This document shows, one piece after another, positions 36,071 to 44,342 of a DNA stretch of 64,000 bases (positions are counted from its first letter, which is position 1; every line of letters begins with the position of its first letter). The DNA comes from Pseudomonas hamedanensis (GTDB lineage Bacteria; Pseudomonadota; Gammaproteobacteria; Pseudomonadales; Pseudomonadaceae), in contig NZ_CP077091.1 of the NCBI RefSeq assembly GCF_014268595.2, positions 518,501-582,500 of the forward strand, written 5' to 3'. Below the pieces are notes generated by a model. It was not told the DNA's origin. It saw only the letters and a program-made list of their open reading frames with translations, and did no database searches. The translations under genes were made by a program, and so were the position numbers.

Positions 36071-36940
36071 ATGAGCATTCTCGTCATCGGCGCTACTGGC
36101 ACCGTCGGTTCACTCGTCACCCAAGGCCTCGCCAAGGCGGGCGCCGAGGTCAAAGCCCTCGTACGCCAAACCGGCAAACGCGGTTTCCCGGTCGGCGTCA
36201 CCGAAGTGGTCGCTGACCTCGGCGACGTCCCGTCCATGCGCCAGGCGCTGGCGTCGGTGCGCACGCTGTTTCTGCTCAATGCCGTTACGCCCGACGAAGT
36301 CACGCAAGCGCTGATCACGCTGAACCTGGCACGAGAGGCGGGAATTGAACGCATCGTCTACCTGTCGGTAATCCATGCCGACCTCTTCACCAACGTTCCG
36401 CACTTCACTGGCAAATACACGGTAGAACGCATGGTCGAAAGCCTCGATTTGCCGGCAACCATCCTGCGCCCGGCGTACTTCATGCAGAACGAACTTATGG
36501 TCCGGAAAACGATTGAGGATTACGGGGTCTATCCAATGCCGATCGGCTCGGCAGGTGTTTCGATGATCGATGCGCGGGACATCGCGGACGTGGCGGTTGC
36601 CGAGTTGCTGCGCCGCGACCGGGCACCTGGCAAGCTACCGCGTATAACCCTTGAATTGGTCGGGCCACAGGTATTGACCGGTGACGCCGTGTCGACAATC
36701 TGGAGCGCTGCGCTGAATCGTGACATTGCTTACGGGGGGGACGATGTCGCGGCATTCGAGGGCCAGTTGGCGGCGTACGCTCCAGCCTGGCTCGCGTATG
36801 ACATGCGCTTGATGATGGCGGGCATCCAGACGTTCGGCATGCGCGCGACCGAGGGATTGGTTGCGCAACTCGAGACCTTGATCGGGCAGCCGCTGCGCCG
36901 GTATGAAGATTTTGTTCGTGAGGTTACAGCGCAAGGCTGA
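36071..36940 (+). CDS. NmrA-like NAD(P)-binding protein (atypical SDR)
   Basis: Encodes 289 residues. The start gives the Rossmann motif directly: MSILVIGATGTVGSLVTQGL (GxxGxxG), with an AGGAG site upstream. Further features are VKALVRQTG, LFLLNAVTPDEVTQAL, the GIERIVYLSVIHAD strand and PATILRPAYFMQN. NmrA/QOR2-like proteins sense or reduce using NAD(P)H; the usual SDR YxxxK pair is not evident, so the protein may be a redox sensor or a quinone reductase. Regulation by the divergent LysR gene is likely. Confidence 0.88.
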   Translation: MSILVIGATGTVGSLVTQGLAKAGAEVKALVRQTGKRGFPVGVTEVVADLGDVPSMRQALASVRTLFLLNAVTPDEVTQALITLNLAREAGIERIVYLSVIHADLFTNVPHFTGKYTVERMVESLDLPATILRPAYFMQNELMVRKTIEDYGVYPMPIGSAGVSMIDARDIADVAVAELLRRDRAPGKLPRITLELVGPQVLTGDAVSTIWSAALNRDIAYGGDDVAAFEGQLAAYAPAWLAYDMRLMMAGIQTFGMRATEGLVAQLETLIGQPLRRYEDFVREVTAQG

Positions 36941-37039
36941 TCATCGAAAACGGCGCGGCGGGCCAGTGGGCTGCTTAGCAATCCCATCCGTGCTGAAGGG
37001 TGATAGAAGCTGGCATTGACCCGCTTCTATCACTCGCGA

Positions 37040-37648
37040 TCAAACCGGCTGCGTCGCCTCCTCAGCGGCAATCGCGGCCTGCACGCTTGGACGCGCTTCT
37101 ACGCGCGCCATGATTGCGTCCAGCGCTGGCCAGTTCTTGATATCGATGTTGAAGAACGGCAACCACTTCAGGACAGTGAACAGGTAAGCGTCGGCCAGGC
37201 CGAAGGTGCCCAGCAGATAGTCTTGGTGCACCAGATCGTTCAGGTAATCCAGGCGCTTGAACAGTTTCTGGCGGAAGATTTCTTTTACCGGCTCAGGGAT
37301 GTCCGGATTAAACAGCGGTGCGCTGCCACCGTGGATTTCCGAGGTGATGAAGTTGAGCAATTCCTGCAGCCGCGCACGTTCCCAGGTGCCGTTTGCCGGG
37401 GCCAGTGAGTTGCCCGGTACCTGATCGGCGAGGTATTGAACGATGGCCGGCCCTTCGGTCAGTACCTGGCCGTTGTCCAGCACCAGTGCGGCGACGTAGC
37501 CCTTGGGGTTGATGTCGCGAAAGTCCCGGTTGTCTGCCGTGGCTTTGGTCTTGTTGTTGACCCGGATCAATTCGAAAGGCAGACCGAGTTCGCGCAGCAC
37601 GATGTGCGGCGACAGCGAGCAGGTCATGGGGGCGAAGTACAGCTTCAT
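37040..37648 (-). CDS. Glutathione S-transferase
   Basis: Encodes 202 residues. The start at 37648 gives the thioredoxin-like N-terminal domain: MKLYFAPMTCSLSPHIVLRE with Ser/Cys at the beta-class active-site region, the cis-Pro segment GYVAALVLDNGQVLTEGPAI (TEGPAIVQYLAD binds glutathione). The C-terminal helical domain contains FGLADAYLFTVLKWL. The pattern matches the proteobacterial beta-class GST (GstA/GstB-like). It conjugates glutathione to electrophiles or acts in peroxide defence. AAGGAG lies before the start. Monocistronic. Confidence 0.93.
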   Translation of the reverse strand: MKLYFAPMTCSLSPHIVLRELGLPFELIRVNNKTKATADNRDFRDINPKGYVAALVLDNGQVLTEGPAIVQYLADQVPGNSLAPANGTWERARLQELLNFITSEIHGGSAPLFNPDIPEPVKEIFRQKLFKRLDYLNDLVHQDYLLGTFGLADAYLFTVLKWLPFFNIDIKNWPALDAIMARVEARPSVQAAIAAEEATQPV

Positions 37649-37834
37649 GTGCATCTCCTTTTTTAGTGGGCAACGCGTACCCGAACGTGGGGCCATTCCT
37701 GGCTTGAAACGGCTGTGGATGTTGTTTTTCGAAGTCTATCCATGGCGGTCGTTTCCTTATAACCCATTGAGGGCCCTTGCTGGCGCATCGATAAATCAGT
37801 GTCGGTCGCGGTCCGGATTCTGAAACGTGGCGTA

Positions 37835-37862
37835 TTGACATATCTAAGAATCTCGATATCCT
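37835..37862 (+). promoter_or_regulatory. Promoter/operator of ArsR-like gene (possibly leaderless)
   Basis: TTGACA (37835-37840) and TATCCT (37857-37862) are separated by 16 bases. Only six bases lie between the -10 element and the ATG at 37869, so transcription would begin at or next to the start codon. The sequence TCTCGATATCC (37851-37861) overlaps the -10 and is repeated exactly in the palindrome before the oxidoreductase gene, suggesting a common ArsR operator. Confidence 0.65.
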
Positions 37863-37868
37863 CGGCGC

Positions 37869-38171
37869 ATGGAACTGATCGAAATATTCAAAGCCCTCTC
37901 GAACCCGACACGCCTGAAGATTCTCGAAGGCTTGAAGGATCCCGTGAAAAATTTCCCCCCGCAGGACGAGGGCGATGTTTTCATCGAGGGCGTCTGCGTC
38001 AGCAGCATTCAGGAAGGTATCGGCCTGTCACAGTCTACGGTGTCGAGTTATCTCGCCACGTTGCAACGCGTAGGGCTGGTTGAAGTGCGGCGCATCGGTC
38101 AATGGACCTACTACAAACGCAATGAGGCAGCCATCAGCGCGCTTGCAGAGATCATAGGGAAAGAGCTGTAG
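37869..38171 (+). CDS. ArsR-family winged-helix regulator
   Basis: Encodes 100 residues: MELIEIFKALSNPTRLKILE, then CVSSIQEGIGLSQSTVSSYL (recognition helix) and LVEVRRIGQWTYYKRNEAAI (wing). It lacks the ELCVCDL metal-binding motif; a lone Cys (GVCVSSI) precedes the recognition helix, so a thiol or small-organic sensor is more likely than a metal sensor. No Shine-Dalgarno sequence is visible. Followed by a palindromic operator and an oxidoreductase plus a monooxygenase gene, which it probably represses. Confidence 0.9.
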   Translation: MELIEIFKALSNPTRLKILEGLKDPVKNFPPQDEGDVFIEGVCVSSIQEGIGLSQSTVSSYLATLQRVGLVEVRRIGQWTYYKRNEAAISALAEIIGKEL

Positions 38172-38185
38172 ATTTTTTTACTACA

Positions 38186-38209
38186 GGATATCGAAATATC
38201 TCGATATCC
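38186..38209. promoter_or_regulatory. ArsR operator candidate, 9-bp inverted repeat
   Basis: GGATATCGA and TCGATATCC flank six bases (AATATC), giving a perfect 9-bp-arm palindrome 26 bases upstream of the oxidoreductase ATG. Its right part is the 11-mer TCTCGATATCC also found over the ArsR gene's own -10 region. The two copies tie both genes to one repressor. Confidence 0.75.
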
Positions 38210-38234
38210 CTCTTTATCGATACGAGGTTTTGCC

Positions 38235-39209
38235 ATGAAAGCGATGATTCTCAAAGCATTCGGCGGTCCTGAATCTTTTGAACTCAGCGACGTGCCCAAG
38301 CCAGTGCCGCAAGCGGGGCAAGTCCTCGTCCGGGTGCACGCCACCTCCATTAATCCGCTGGATTATCAAGTGCGGCGTGGTGACTATCCCGAGCTGGTGC
38401 CACTGCCTGCCATCACCGGCCACGATGTCTCCGGCGTTGTCGAAGCTGTCGGGCCGGGTGTCACAGCTTTCACGCCGGGCGACGAGGTCTGGTACACCCC
38501 GCAGATATTCGACGGGCAGGGCAGTTATGCCCAATACCACGTGGCGGCTGAAAGCATCATCGCTCGCAAGCCTGCCTCACTGAGCCACCTTGAGGCGGCG
38601 AGTCTGAGCCTGGTGGGTGGCACGGTCTGGGAGGCTTTGACCGTGCGCGCGGCGCTGCGAGTAGGCGAAAGCATTCTGATCCACGGCGGTGCGGGCGGTG
38701 TCGGTCATGTGGCGATCCAGTTGGCGAAAGCCATCGGCGCCAGAGTGTTCACGACCGTGCGCGAGGCCAACGCCGACTTCGCGCGAAGCATGGGCGCCGA
38801 CGTGGTCATCGACTACACCCAAGAGGATTACGTCGAAGCAATCATGCGTGAGACCGCTGGCCATGGCGTTGATGTGGTATTCGACACCATCGGCGGCGAT
38901 ACCCTGACGCGCAGCCCCGACGCGCTCGCTCAGTTGGGCCGCATCGTTTCCATCGTAGACATCACGCAGCCACAAAACCTCGTTCAAGCCTGGGGCAAGA
39001 ATGCCAGCTATCACTTCGTGTTCACTCGCCAGAACCGCGGCAAGCTCGATGAATTGAGTGCACTGGTCGATCGCGGCCAGCTTCGGCCACACGTTGGCGC
39101 CGTCTATTCGCTGGCCGACATCCCACTCGCCCACGCCCGCCTGGAGAGCCCCAACAACGGTTTGCTGGGCAAAATCGCCATTGCCGTCGAGCCTTCGCTC
39201 ATCGCTTGA
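38235..39209 (+). CDS. Zinc-independent quinone oxidoreductase (MDR family)
   Basis: Encodes 324 residues. N-terminal MDR domain: [20 protein letters not shown] and [19 protein letters not shown]; catalytic-zinc cysteines are absent. The nucleotide-binding motif is [20 protein letters not shown] (GGxGGVG). Such enzymes reduce quinones or enals with NADPH. An ArsR regulator and its palindromic operator lie directly upstream and an ABM-type monooxygenase gene follows after 36 bases, suggesting an electrophile- or quinone-responsive operon. Confidence 0.92.
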   Translation: MKAMILKAFGGPESFELSDVPKPVPQAGQVLVRVHATSINPLDYQVRRGDYPELVPLPAITGHDVSGVVEAVGPGVTAFTPGDEVWYTPQIFDGQGSYAQYHVAAESIIARKPASLSHLEAASLSLVGGTVWEALTVRAALRVGESILIHGGAGGVGHVAIQLAKAIGARVFTTVREANADFARSMGADVVIDYTQEDYVEAIMRETAGHGVDVVFDTIGGDTLTRSPDALAQLGRIVSIVDITQPQNLVQAWGKNASYHFVFTRQNRGKLDELSALVDRGQLRPHVGAVYSLADIPLAHARLESPNNGLLGKIAIAVEPSLIA

Positions 39210-39245
39210 ATGCGCTCTGCATTCACAGTCATTTGGAGAAACGTC

Positions 39246-39548
39246 ATGGTTTATGAAATCGCTGTGCTGCCCGTGCACCTGGAACGCACCGAAGCCTTCA
39301 AACGCGCATTTAGCCAGGTCGAGCCGTTGCTCACCCGCGCCGAGGGGTATGGCGGCCACTTACTGGCGCAAGGCATTGAAAGCCCCGAACAATTCAACCT
39401 GATCGTGCGATGGCGATCACTGAAGGACCACTCGCCGGGGTTCGAGCAGAGTGACGACCATCAGCGGTTCATGCAGGGGCTGGAGGCCTATTTTTCAGCG
39501 GCACCGAACGTCTACCACGTTGAGGGTGGTGCTTTTCCTGGCTTCTGA
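39246..39548 (+). CDS. Antibiotic biosynthesis monooxygenase (ABM) domain protein
   Basis: Encodes 100 residues with a GGAG site 6 bases upstream. A single dimeric ferredoxin-like ABM domain: YEIAVLPVHLERTEAFKRAF, GGHLLAQGIESPEQFNLIVR, WRSLKDHSPGFEQSDDHQRF. Relatives such as YgiN oxidise quinols or act as small-molecule monooxygenases without cofactor. Likely works with the quinone oxidoreductase just upstream, in the same ArsR-regulated unit. Confidence 0.88.
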   Translation: MVYEIAVLPVHLERTEAFKRAFSQVEPLLTRAEGYGGHLLAQGIESPEQFNLIVRWRSLKDHSPGFEQSDDHQRFMQGLEAYFSAAPNVYHVEGGAFPGF

Positions 39549-39708
39549 GCGTGATCAACCCTGCAGCCGATACGCATACGGCGTTGGATCGGGCAGGCCA
39601 TGGCTCGAGCAGTTGAGTCGCCGGCCGCTTGTGACGGGTGCTTTGGTGGTAGGCTGCGAGGCGCCGGCCCTGCTGGCGTCTACACAGCCCCCTTCAGGAT
39701 CACCCGAT

Positions 39709-40845
39709 ATGCGCCTGCCAGATTTCATTCTTGAGAACCTTGAGCCGATTCTGCAGGCCTGGGAAGACTTCGCCAGAACCATCGAGACGCCGGGGGCGGA
39801 GCTCGACAGTGCGGCATTACGCGATCATGCCGAGCAGATGTTGCAGGCCATTGCCCTGGATCTGCGGACCCGGCAGACGGTGCGCGAACAAGTGGCCAAA
39901 GCCCAGGGGCTGGCACCGCGAGACGAACGCGAGACCGCCGCCGAGACCCATGCGGTGACGCGCCTGATGGCCGGTTTCACCATCGATCAGATGGTCTCGG
40001 AATACCGCGCCTTGCGCACCAGTGTGCTGAATCAGTGGATGAGTCAAGTCAAGCAAGGCAAGTCGATCGATATCGACGACATGACTCGCTTCCATGAAGC
40101 CATCGATCAGGCGCTGGCGGAGTCGATTGCCAGTTATTCCCGAGCGGTTGAAGCCTCCCGCAACGTGTTTTTGGGCATCCTGGGGCATGACCTGCGCACA
40201 CCGCTGGGCGCGATCCTGTTGGGTGCCGATCTGCTGAGGCGTTCCAAGACCGGCGACGCCCGGTCGAGCAAGGTTGCCAACCAGATATATTCCAGCGTGC
40301 AGCGAGCGAGCCAGATCGTCGGCGATCTGCTGGACTTGACGCGCTGCCAGATGGGCCCTGGCATTCCGGTGAAAAAGACACGTATCGATCTCACGCCGCT
40401 GTGCGAGCGCGTTGTCGAGGAAATCCGCGCCTTTCATCCTCAAGCCAACGTGGTGTTTGAAGCGAAGGCTGCGGTGGCGGGCGAGTTTGATGGCGCCAGG
40501 ATGGAACAGGTGTTTTCCAACATCGTCAGCAATGCGGTGACGCACGGCGACAATCGAATCCCGGTCACCGTCGAGCTGGACCTGTCCGAGCACTGCGCGG
40601 TGTTCAAGGTGCACAACGGCGGTGAGCCGATACCTGAGGACGTCCTGCCGTTTATTTTCAATCCGATGGGGCGGTTTTCGCAGCGTTCGGCGATTGATCA
40701 CGGGCCGGTCGAGGGACTGGGGCTGGGCCTGTTCATCGCGTCGGAAATTGTCGCCTCACACGCCGGCTCGATCGATGTCAGCTCTGATCTGGCGGGCGGG
40801 ACGATTTTTCTCGTGCGGCTGCCGATCGCTCCTGCCGATTCGTAG
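39709..40845 (+). CDS. Histidine kinase with RsbRD-like N-terminal domain
   Basis: Encodes 378 residues, no membrane helix. The N-terminal helical domain (FILENLEPILQAWEDFARTI, then TRLMAGFTIDQMVSEYRALR) matches the RsbT co-antagonist/globin-like sensory fold. HisKA has phospho-acceptor His160 (FLGILGHDLRTPLGAILLGA). ATPase boxes: FSNIVSNAVTHG, and GLGLGLFIASEIV. No response regulator is adjacent. The next operon downstream (41048) looks stress-related, but a 200-base gap separates them and cotranscription is not implied. Confidence 0.9.
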   Translation: MRLPDFILENLEPILQAWEDFARTIETPGAELDSAALRDHAEQMLQAIALDLRTRQTVREQVAKAQGLAPRDERETAAETHAVTRLMAGFTIDQMVSEYRALRTSVLNQWMSQVKQGKSIDIDDMTRFHEAIDQALAESIASYSRAVEASRNVFLGILGHDLRTPLGAILLGADLLRRSKTGDARSSKVANQIYSSVQRASQIVGDLLDLTRCQMGPGIPVKKTRIDLTPLCERVVEEIRAFHPQANVVFEAKAAVAGEFDGARMEQVFSNIVSNAVTHGDNRIPVTVELDLSEHCAVFKVHNGGEPIPEDVLPFIFNPMGRFSQRSAIDHGPVEGLGLGLFIASEIVASHAGSIDVSSDLAGGTIFLVRLPIAPADS

Positions 40846-41047
40846 CCGATGCGCGGCGCCGACGCACGTCAGGGTGTGTCGGTGACCGGCAATCAAGTTG
40901 AAACCGTTCGTCGCCGAGCTTTTGCTGACGCTGCTCGCTCATCAACCTCTTTGAACTCTCCAGCACCCAGCCTCGTCCCTTTTTATGTGGGGGCTCAGGG
41001 CAACGTTGCCGTGTAGTCCCGTTTTCAATGAGAAGGCGAGGGACCAC

Positions 41048-41695
41048 ATGAATACTTCAGACAGCAGGTCAGGGTTTGAATCAGGCGATCCGAAGGGCCA
41101 GCCTGAGCAGGGTTTTCAGCATTTGAAGGATGACGTCAGCGAAGCGCTGGGCGGGGCGCGGCAGCAGGCCGATGCGCAATTCGGTCAGTATCGCGACACC
41201 GCCGCCGAGCAAATCGAAGCGCTGGCGCAGGGTGCGAAAAGTTTCGTCTCCGAGCTGCCGGACAGCGACACGCTGGGCATGTCCGATTACCTCAACGACA
41301 TGGCCGAGTCGATGACCGGGCTGGCCGATAACCTGCGCGGCAAGAGTGCCGAGCAGCTGTTGCACGATGCGGCCAGTCTGGCCCGCAGCAATCCCGCGCT
41401 GTTCATTGCCGGCAGCGTCGCCATCGGTTTCGGTCTGTCGCGGTTTCTCAAGGCGGGCACCGCGGCGGCGGCCACGGTCAGTGCCGAGCAAGATCCAGCG
41501 GCCGGCACCTCGACGCCACCGGCCGGCGGCTTTGGCGCCCAGCGACCTTATGAGTCCTCCATGGCGTCTGCGACCGATCCCGGCCCGGGACTCGCCACCG
41601 GCATCACGCCGACCTCTCCCAACGAACACGATCATCCGTCTGACGCCGCGGGCGCTTTCGTGGCGCCTGCAACCGACCGCAAAGGAGAACTGTGA
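41048..41695 (+). CDS. Membrane-associated stress protein, unknown family
   Basis: Encodes 215 residues. The N-terminal two thirds is polar amphipathic helix (FQHLKDDVSEALGGARQQAD, AQGAKSFVSELPDSD, YLNDMAESMTGLADNLRGKS), then one hydrophobic segment (NPALFIAGSVAIGFGLSRFL) and a low-complexity Pro/Ala-rich tail. The pattern recalls proteins annotated as nutrient-deprivation-induced. It is first of three genes coupled by stop/start overlaps, all membrane-linked. The AGAAGGCGAGG stretch precedes the start. Function is unknown. Confidence 0.75.
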   Translation: MNTSDSRSGFESGDPKGQPEQGFQHLKDDVSEALGGARQQADAQFGQYRDTAAEQIEALAQGAKSFVSELPDSDTLGMSDYLNDMAESMTGLADNLRGKSAEQLLHDAASLARSNPALFIAGSVAIGFGLSRFLKAGTAAAATVSAEQDPAAGTSTPPAGGFGAQRPYESSMASATDPGPGLATGITPTSPNEHDHPSDAAGAFVAPATDRKGEL

Positions 41696-42123
41696 TGAAC
41701 AGAGACGAATCCGATCTGACCGGAGCACGCTCCACTGGCCAACCGGACGATGCATCGGTGGTAGGCCTGTTACGGCAACTGTCCCGGGAAGTGCCGGCAT
41801 TGTTCACCAAGGAACTCGCGCTGGCCAAAGCCGAACTGCAGGCCAGCCTCACCACCCTCAAGGCCGGGATGGCCGCGGTCGCCGGTGGCGCGATCGTTTT
41901 TCTGGCCGGCTTCATCATCCTGCTGTTGGCGGCGGTCTATGGCTTGAGCCTGTTCATGGCGCCCTGGCTGGCCGCGCTGATCGTCGGCGTGGTGGTGATG
42001 ATCATCGGCTTCGCCATGTTGCAGTCGGGGAAAAAACAATTCGAGCCGTCCCATTTCAAACCTGATCGCACCCTGGATGCGTTGAACAAAGATCAAGAAG
42101 CGTTGCGGAGGAAAGCCTCATGA
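41695..42123 (+). CDS. Phage holin-X / PF07332-like membrane protein
   Basis: Encodes 142 residues. The N-terminal polar helix (VGLLRQLSREVPALFTKELA, LAKAELQASLTTLKAGMAAV) is followed by two membrane helices (VAGGAIVFLAGFIILLLAAV and LAALIVGVVVMIIGFAMLQS). This is the arrangement of the actinobacterial holin-X family, which in non-phage contexts is an envelope protein (YqjE-like). ATG 41695 has AGGAG seven bases upstream and overlaps the preceding stop. It is coupled to the DUF3618 gene by ATGA. No lysis genes are near, so a phage role is unlikely. Confidence 0.85.
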   Translation: MNRDESDLTGARSTGQPDDASVVGLLRQLSREVPALFTKELALAKAELQASLTTLKAGMAAVAGGAIVFLAGFIILLLAAVYGLSLFMAPWLAALIVGVVVMIIGFAMLQSGKKQFEPSHFKPDRTLDALNKDQEALRRKAS

Positions 42124-42932
42124 AAAGCGAACTGGATACCGAAGCGCAAAAGCGCCCTGAGCAGATCGAGCGGGAAATCGATGCTCAACGCGCGAGCATC
42201 GGCAACATCGTCGATCAACTGGAAAGCAAATTCACCCCCGGCCAGATGATCGATCAGGCGTGGGGCATGATGCAGAACAACGGGTCGATGTTCTTTACCA
42301 ACCTGGGCACCAGCGTACGCAACAATCCAGTGCCTGCGGTGCTGACATCGGTGGGCCTGCTCTGGCTGATGATGAGCCAGAATCGCCCTCCGGCCCCGCA
42401 ACCGACGTACCGCACCGGGCCGGATCAGGACCAGGCCGGCGAGTGGGCGGATGGTCTGGCGGACGGTATCGACAGCGCCCGCGAGCACTTGCATCACACC
42501 GGCGATTCTCTGAAGCAGGGCTACCAGTCGTTCAGAGGCAAAGCCGGGCACTTGGGGGAAAACGTCGGCGCTGCCAAGGAACATCTTAGCCATGCGATGC
42601 ATGGTGCCAGCGATCGGCTTTCGCACAGTTCTCAGGCCTTGGGGCAACAGTTCAATCAAATGCTCAAGGAGCAACCGCTAATGGTCGCTGCCGCGGGTGT
42701 CGCCTTGGGTGCCTTGCTCGGCGCGGCCTTGCCGACGACTTCGACCGAACAGCGCTACATGGGCCGGGCCAGCGCCGGGATGGTCGACAAAGCAAAACAG
42801 AAGGCCCAGGAGGGTTACGACGCGGTGCGCGATACGGTGACGCGAACCACTGAACACAAGGAGCCGGCAACGCCAGCGGAACCGCCGAAAAACTCGTCTT
42901 CGGACCTTTCCGAAGGCTTGGGTACCTCCTGA
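42120..42932 (+). CDS. DUF3618-family protein
   Basis: Encodes 270 residues. The DUF3618 signature is at the start: RPEQIEREIDAQRASIGNIV, DQLESKFTPGQMIDQA. A hydrophobic patch follows (NPVPAVLTSVGLLWLMMSQN), then amphipathic helices with apolipoprotein-like heptads (GDSLKQGYQSFRGKAGHLGE, LSHAMHGASDRLSHSSQALG), and a second hydrophobic segment (VAAAGVALGALLGAALP). It is the last gene of the three-gene membrane-stress-like operon; partners such as YqjD/ElaB-like proteins anchor ribosomes or shape membranes, but function here is unproven. Confidence 0.88.
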   Translation: MKSELDTEAQKRPEQIEREIDAQRASIGNIVDQLESKFTPGQMIDQAWGMMQNNGSMFFTNLGTSVRNNPVPAVLTSVGLLWLMMSQNRPPAPQPTYRTGPDQDQAGEWADGLADGIDSAREHLHHTGDSLKQGYQSFRGKAGHLGENVGAAKEHLSHAMHGASDRLSHSSQALGQQFNQMLKEQPLMVAAAGVALGALLGAALPTTSTEQRYMGRASAGMVDKAKQKAQEGYDAVRDTVTRTTEHKEPATPAEPPKNSSSDLSEGLGTS

Positions 42933-42961
42933 GCTGAGTGAAAAGGGCGGACCTGTAAAAA

Positions 42962-43302
42962 GGGCTTGCTCGCGAAAGTGGTGTGTCATTCGACCTGGGT
43001 ATACCTGACACGGCCCCTTCGTGAGCAAGCTCACTCCCACACTGTTTTGTGGCGGTCGGCAAATTGAGTGCCCAACGCTAATCCCTGTGGGAGCGAGGCT
43101 GCTCGCGAAAGCGGTGTGCCAGTCAAGGTGATGTGCCTGACCTGACGCCTTCGCGAGCAAGCCCGCTCCCACACTGTTTTGTGGCGGTCCGCAAATTGAG
43201 TGCCCAACGCTAATCCCTGTGGGAGCGAGCCTGCTCGCGAAAGCGGTATTCAACTTGGATGAACTCTTGGCCCGACCCCTTCACGAGCAAGCTCACTCCA
43301 CA
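42962..43302. repeat. Tandem array of three REPIN-like units
   Basis: Units at 42962-43041 (left end truncated), 43086-43173 and 43218-43302. The centres differ but the spacers are nearly identical (CTGTTTTGTGGCGGTC...AAATTGAGTGCCCAACGCTA in both complete spacers). Period is about 132 bp. The array fills most of the 425-base gene-free gap 42933-43357; no other feature is seen. Confidence 0.93.
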
Positions 43303-43357
43303 GCGATTTGAGGGGGCTGACGTCACGGCAGACAGCCTGATGACGCAGCTCGCTCGC

Positions 43358-43519
43358 TCAGCTATCCGTATTGTTGGCAGTCGCTTGCACGGCGGCTTCG
43401 GCTTCCAGTTTCAAGCGATCCGCCTTGCAAATGTACTTGGGCTTTTTCGGCGCGAGTTTGGCGTTGGCCTTTTTGGCTTTTTCCTTGAACAACTGCTGCA
43501 GCTTTTTCTGACGATTCAT
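43358..43519 (-). CDS. DUF2986-like small basic protein (53 aa)
   Basis: Encodes 53 residues starting MNRQKKLQQLFKEKAKKANA, then KLAPKKPKYICKADRLKLEA. The very basic helical N-terminus and the PKYICKADR block match the DUF2986 family of about 50 residues, which is widespread in gammaproteobacteria. It is likely a cytoplasmic nucleic-acid- or ribosome-associated protein, by charge only. It is too short to stand out but the conserved family pattern supports it. Flanked by a REP array and the CigR-like gene. Confidence 0.8.
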   Translation of the reverse strand: MNRQKKLQQLFKEKAKKANAKLAPKKPKYICKADRLKLEAEAAVQATANNTDS

Positions 43520-43648
43520 GGCCGTTTCAACCGGGGTGGGGAAGGGGGCGAATCCTGACGCAAGCCGATGTCCCCAGCAAGAAAAAATGCGTCAGGCTGG
43601 ACACAAACGCCTATGCTTTAAAGCACCCCCGAACTGAAGGAGCCGCAC

Positions 43649-44143
43649 ATGAGAAAAGCTCGCAGACTGGTTACAGCGCTGTCCTGCCTTGCGCTGGTAG
43701 TTGGCAGTGTCACGGCGCTGGCGGACCCTGGTAACGGAAAAGGCCAGGGCGGGCAGGGCAATCAGGGCGGCCAGGGTAATGGCAAGGGCAAGCCGCAGAA
43801 CATGCAGGACTACGGCAATCAAGGGTCTGGCAACAAAGGGCAAAAATCCTCCGGTAACCACGGCGGCGGACCGAGTGTCGATCGTGGCAACATCCTCGGC
43901 GTCATCGGCGGCTATCGCGGCGAATACTGGAATCCCGGAAAGCCCTTGCCGCCGGGCATTCAAAAGAATCTGGCGCGCGGCAAACCGCTGCCACCGGGTA
44001 TCGCGAAAAAACTCGACGGGCGTTTGCTCGGCCACTTGCCGCACTATGACGGCTATGAATGGCAGCAAGTGGGCACGGACCTGATCCTCGTCGCGCTGGC
44101 CACCGGGTTGATCTACGAAGTGCTCAACGGCGCTTTTGATTAA
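43649..44143 (+). CDS. CigR/RcnB-like exported protein
   Basis: Encodes 164 residues with AAGGAG before the ATG. A signal peptide (RRLVTALSCLALVVGSVTAL, cleavage near ALA-DP) is followed by a low-complexity Gly/Asn/Gln/Lys stretch of about 50 residues. The conserved C-terminal domain has the repeated NPGKPLPPGIQKNLARGKPL and PPGIAKKLDGRLLGHLP, and ends TDLILVALATGLIYEVL. This is the CigR/anti-virulence regulator type within the RcnB superfamily, periplasmic or membrane bound. The role in Pseudomonas is not known; it is probably monocistronic and ends in a GC hairpin. Confidence 0.88.
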   Translation: MRKARRLVTALSCLALVVGSVTALADPGNGKGQGGQGNQGGQGNGKGKPQNMQDYGNQGSGNKGQKSSGNHGGGPSVDRGNILGVIGGYRGEYWNPGKPLPPGIQKNLARGKPLPPGIAKKLDGRLLGHLPHYDGYEWQQVGTDLILVALATGLIYEVLNGAFD

Positions 44144-44156
44144 ACCTGCCTCATGA

Positions 44157-44181
44157 GGCGGCAGCCGTTTTGTCTGCCGCC
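44157..44181 (+). terminator. GC hairpin after CigR-like gene
   Basis: GGCGGCAG and CTGCCGCC, 8-bp perfect arms with a 9-base loop (CCGTTTTGT), 14 bases after the stop codon. It lacks a run of T directly after the stem, so it may be a weak or factor-assisted terminator. Confidence 0.55.
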
Positions 44182-44342
44182 CAGTCAGCCATTTTCCCTT
44201 TCACTCTGATTGTTTGCACTGGCGGTGCTGCGTCGCTATAGCTGCAACTGGTGCAGCAATGAACTGCAAATAGCGTGGCTTGTTCGTCCAGGCTTGAGCT
44301 TTCACACTGGGTTCAACGGTTAATGACTGAACGGAGATAAGC

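Noticed and set aside
37869..38171. Arsenic or metal resistance regulator
   Set aside because: The ELCVCDL-type metal motif is missing, and no ars or efflux genes are adjacent.
40930..41047. AlgU/RpoE-type promoter before the stress-like operon
   Set aside because: A GAACT-like -35 is present but no TCTGA-like -10 follows at 16-17 bases.
41695..42123. Prophage lysis gene
   Set aside because: The holin-X-like protein is embedded between two chromosomal membrane genes and no endolysin or phage gene is nearby.
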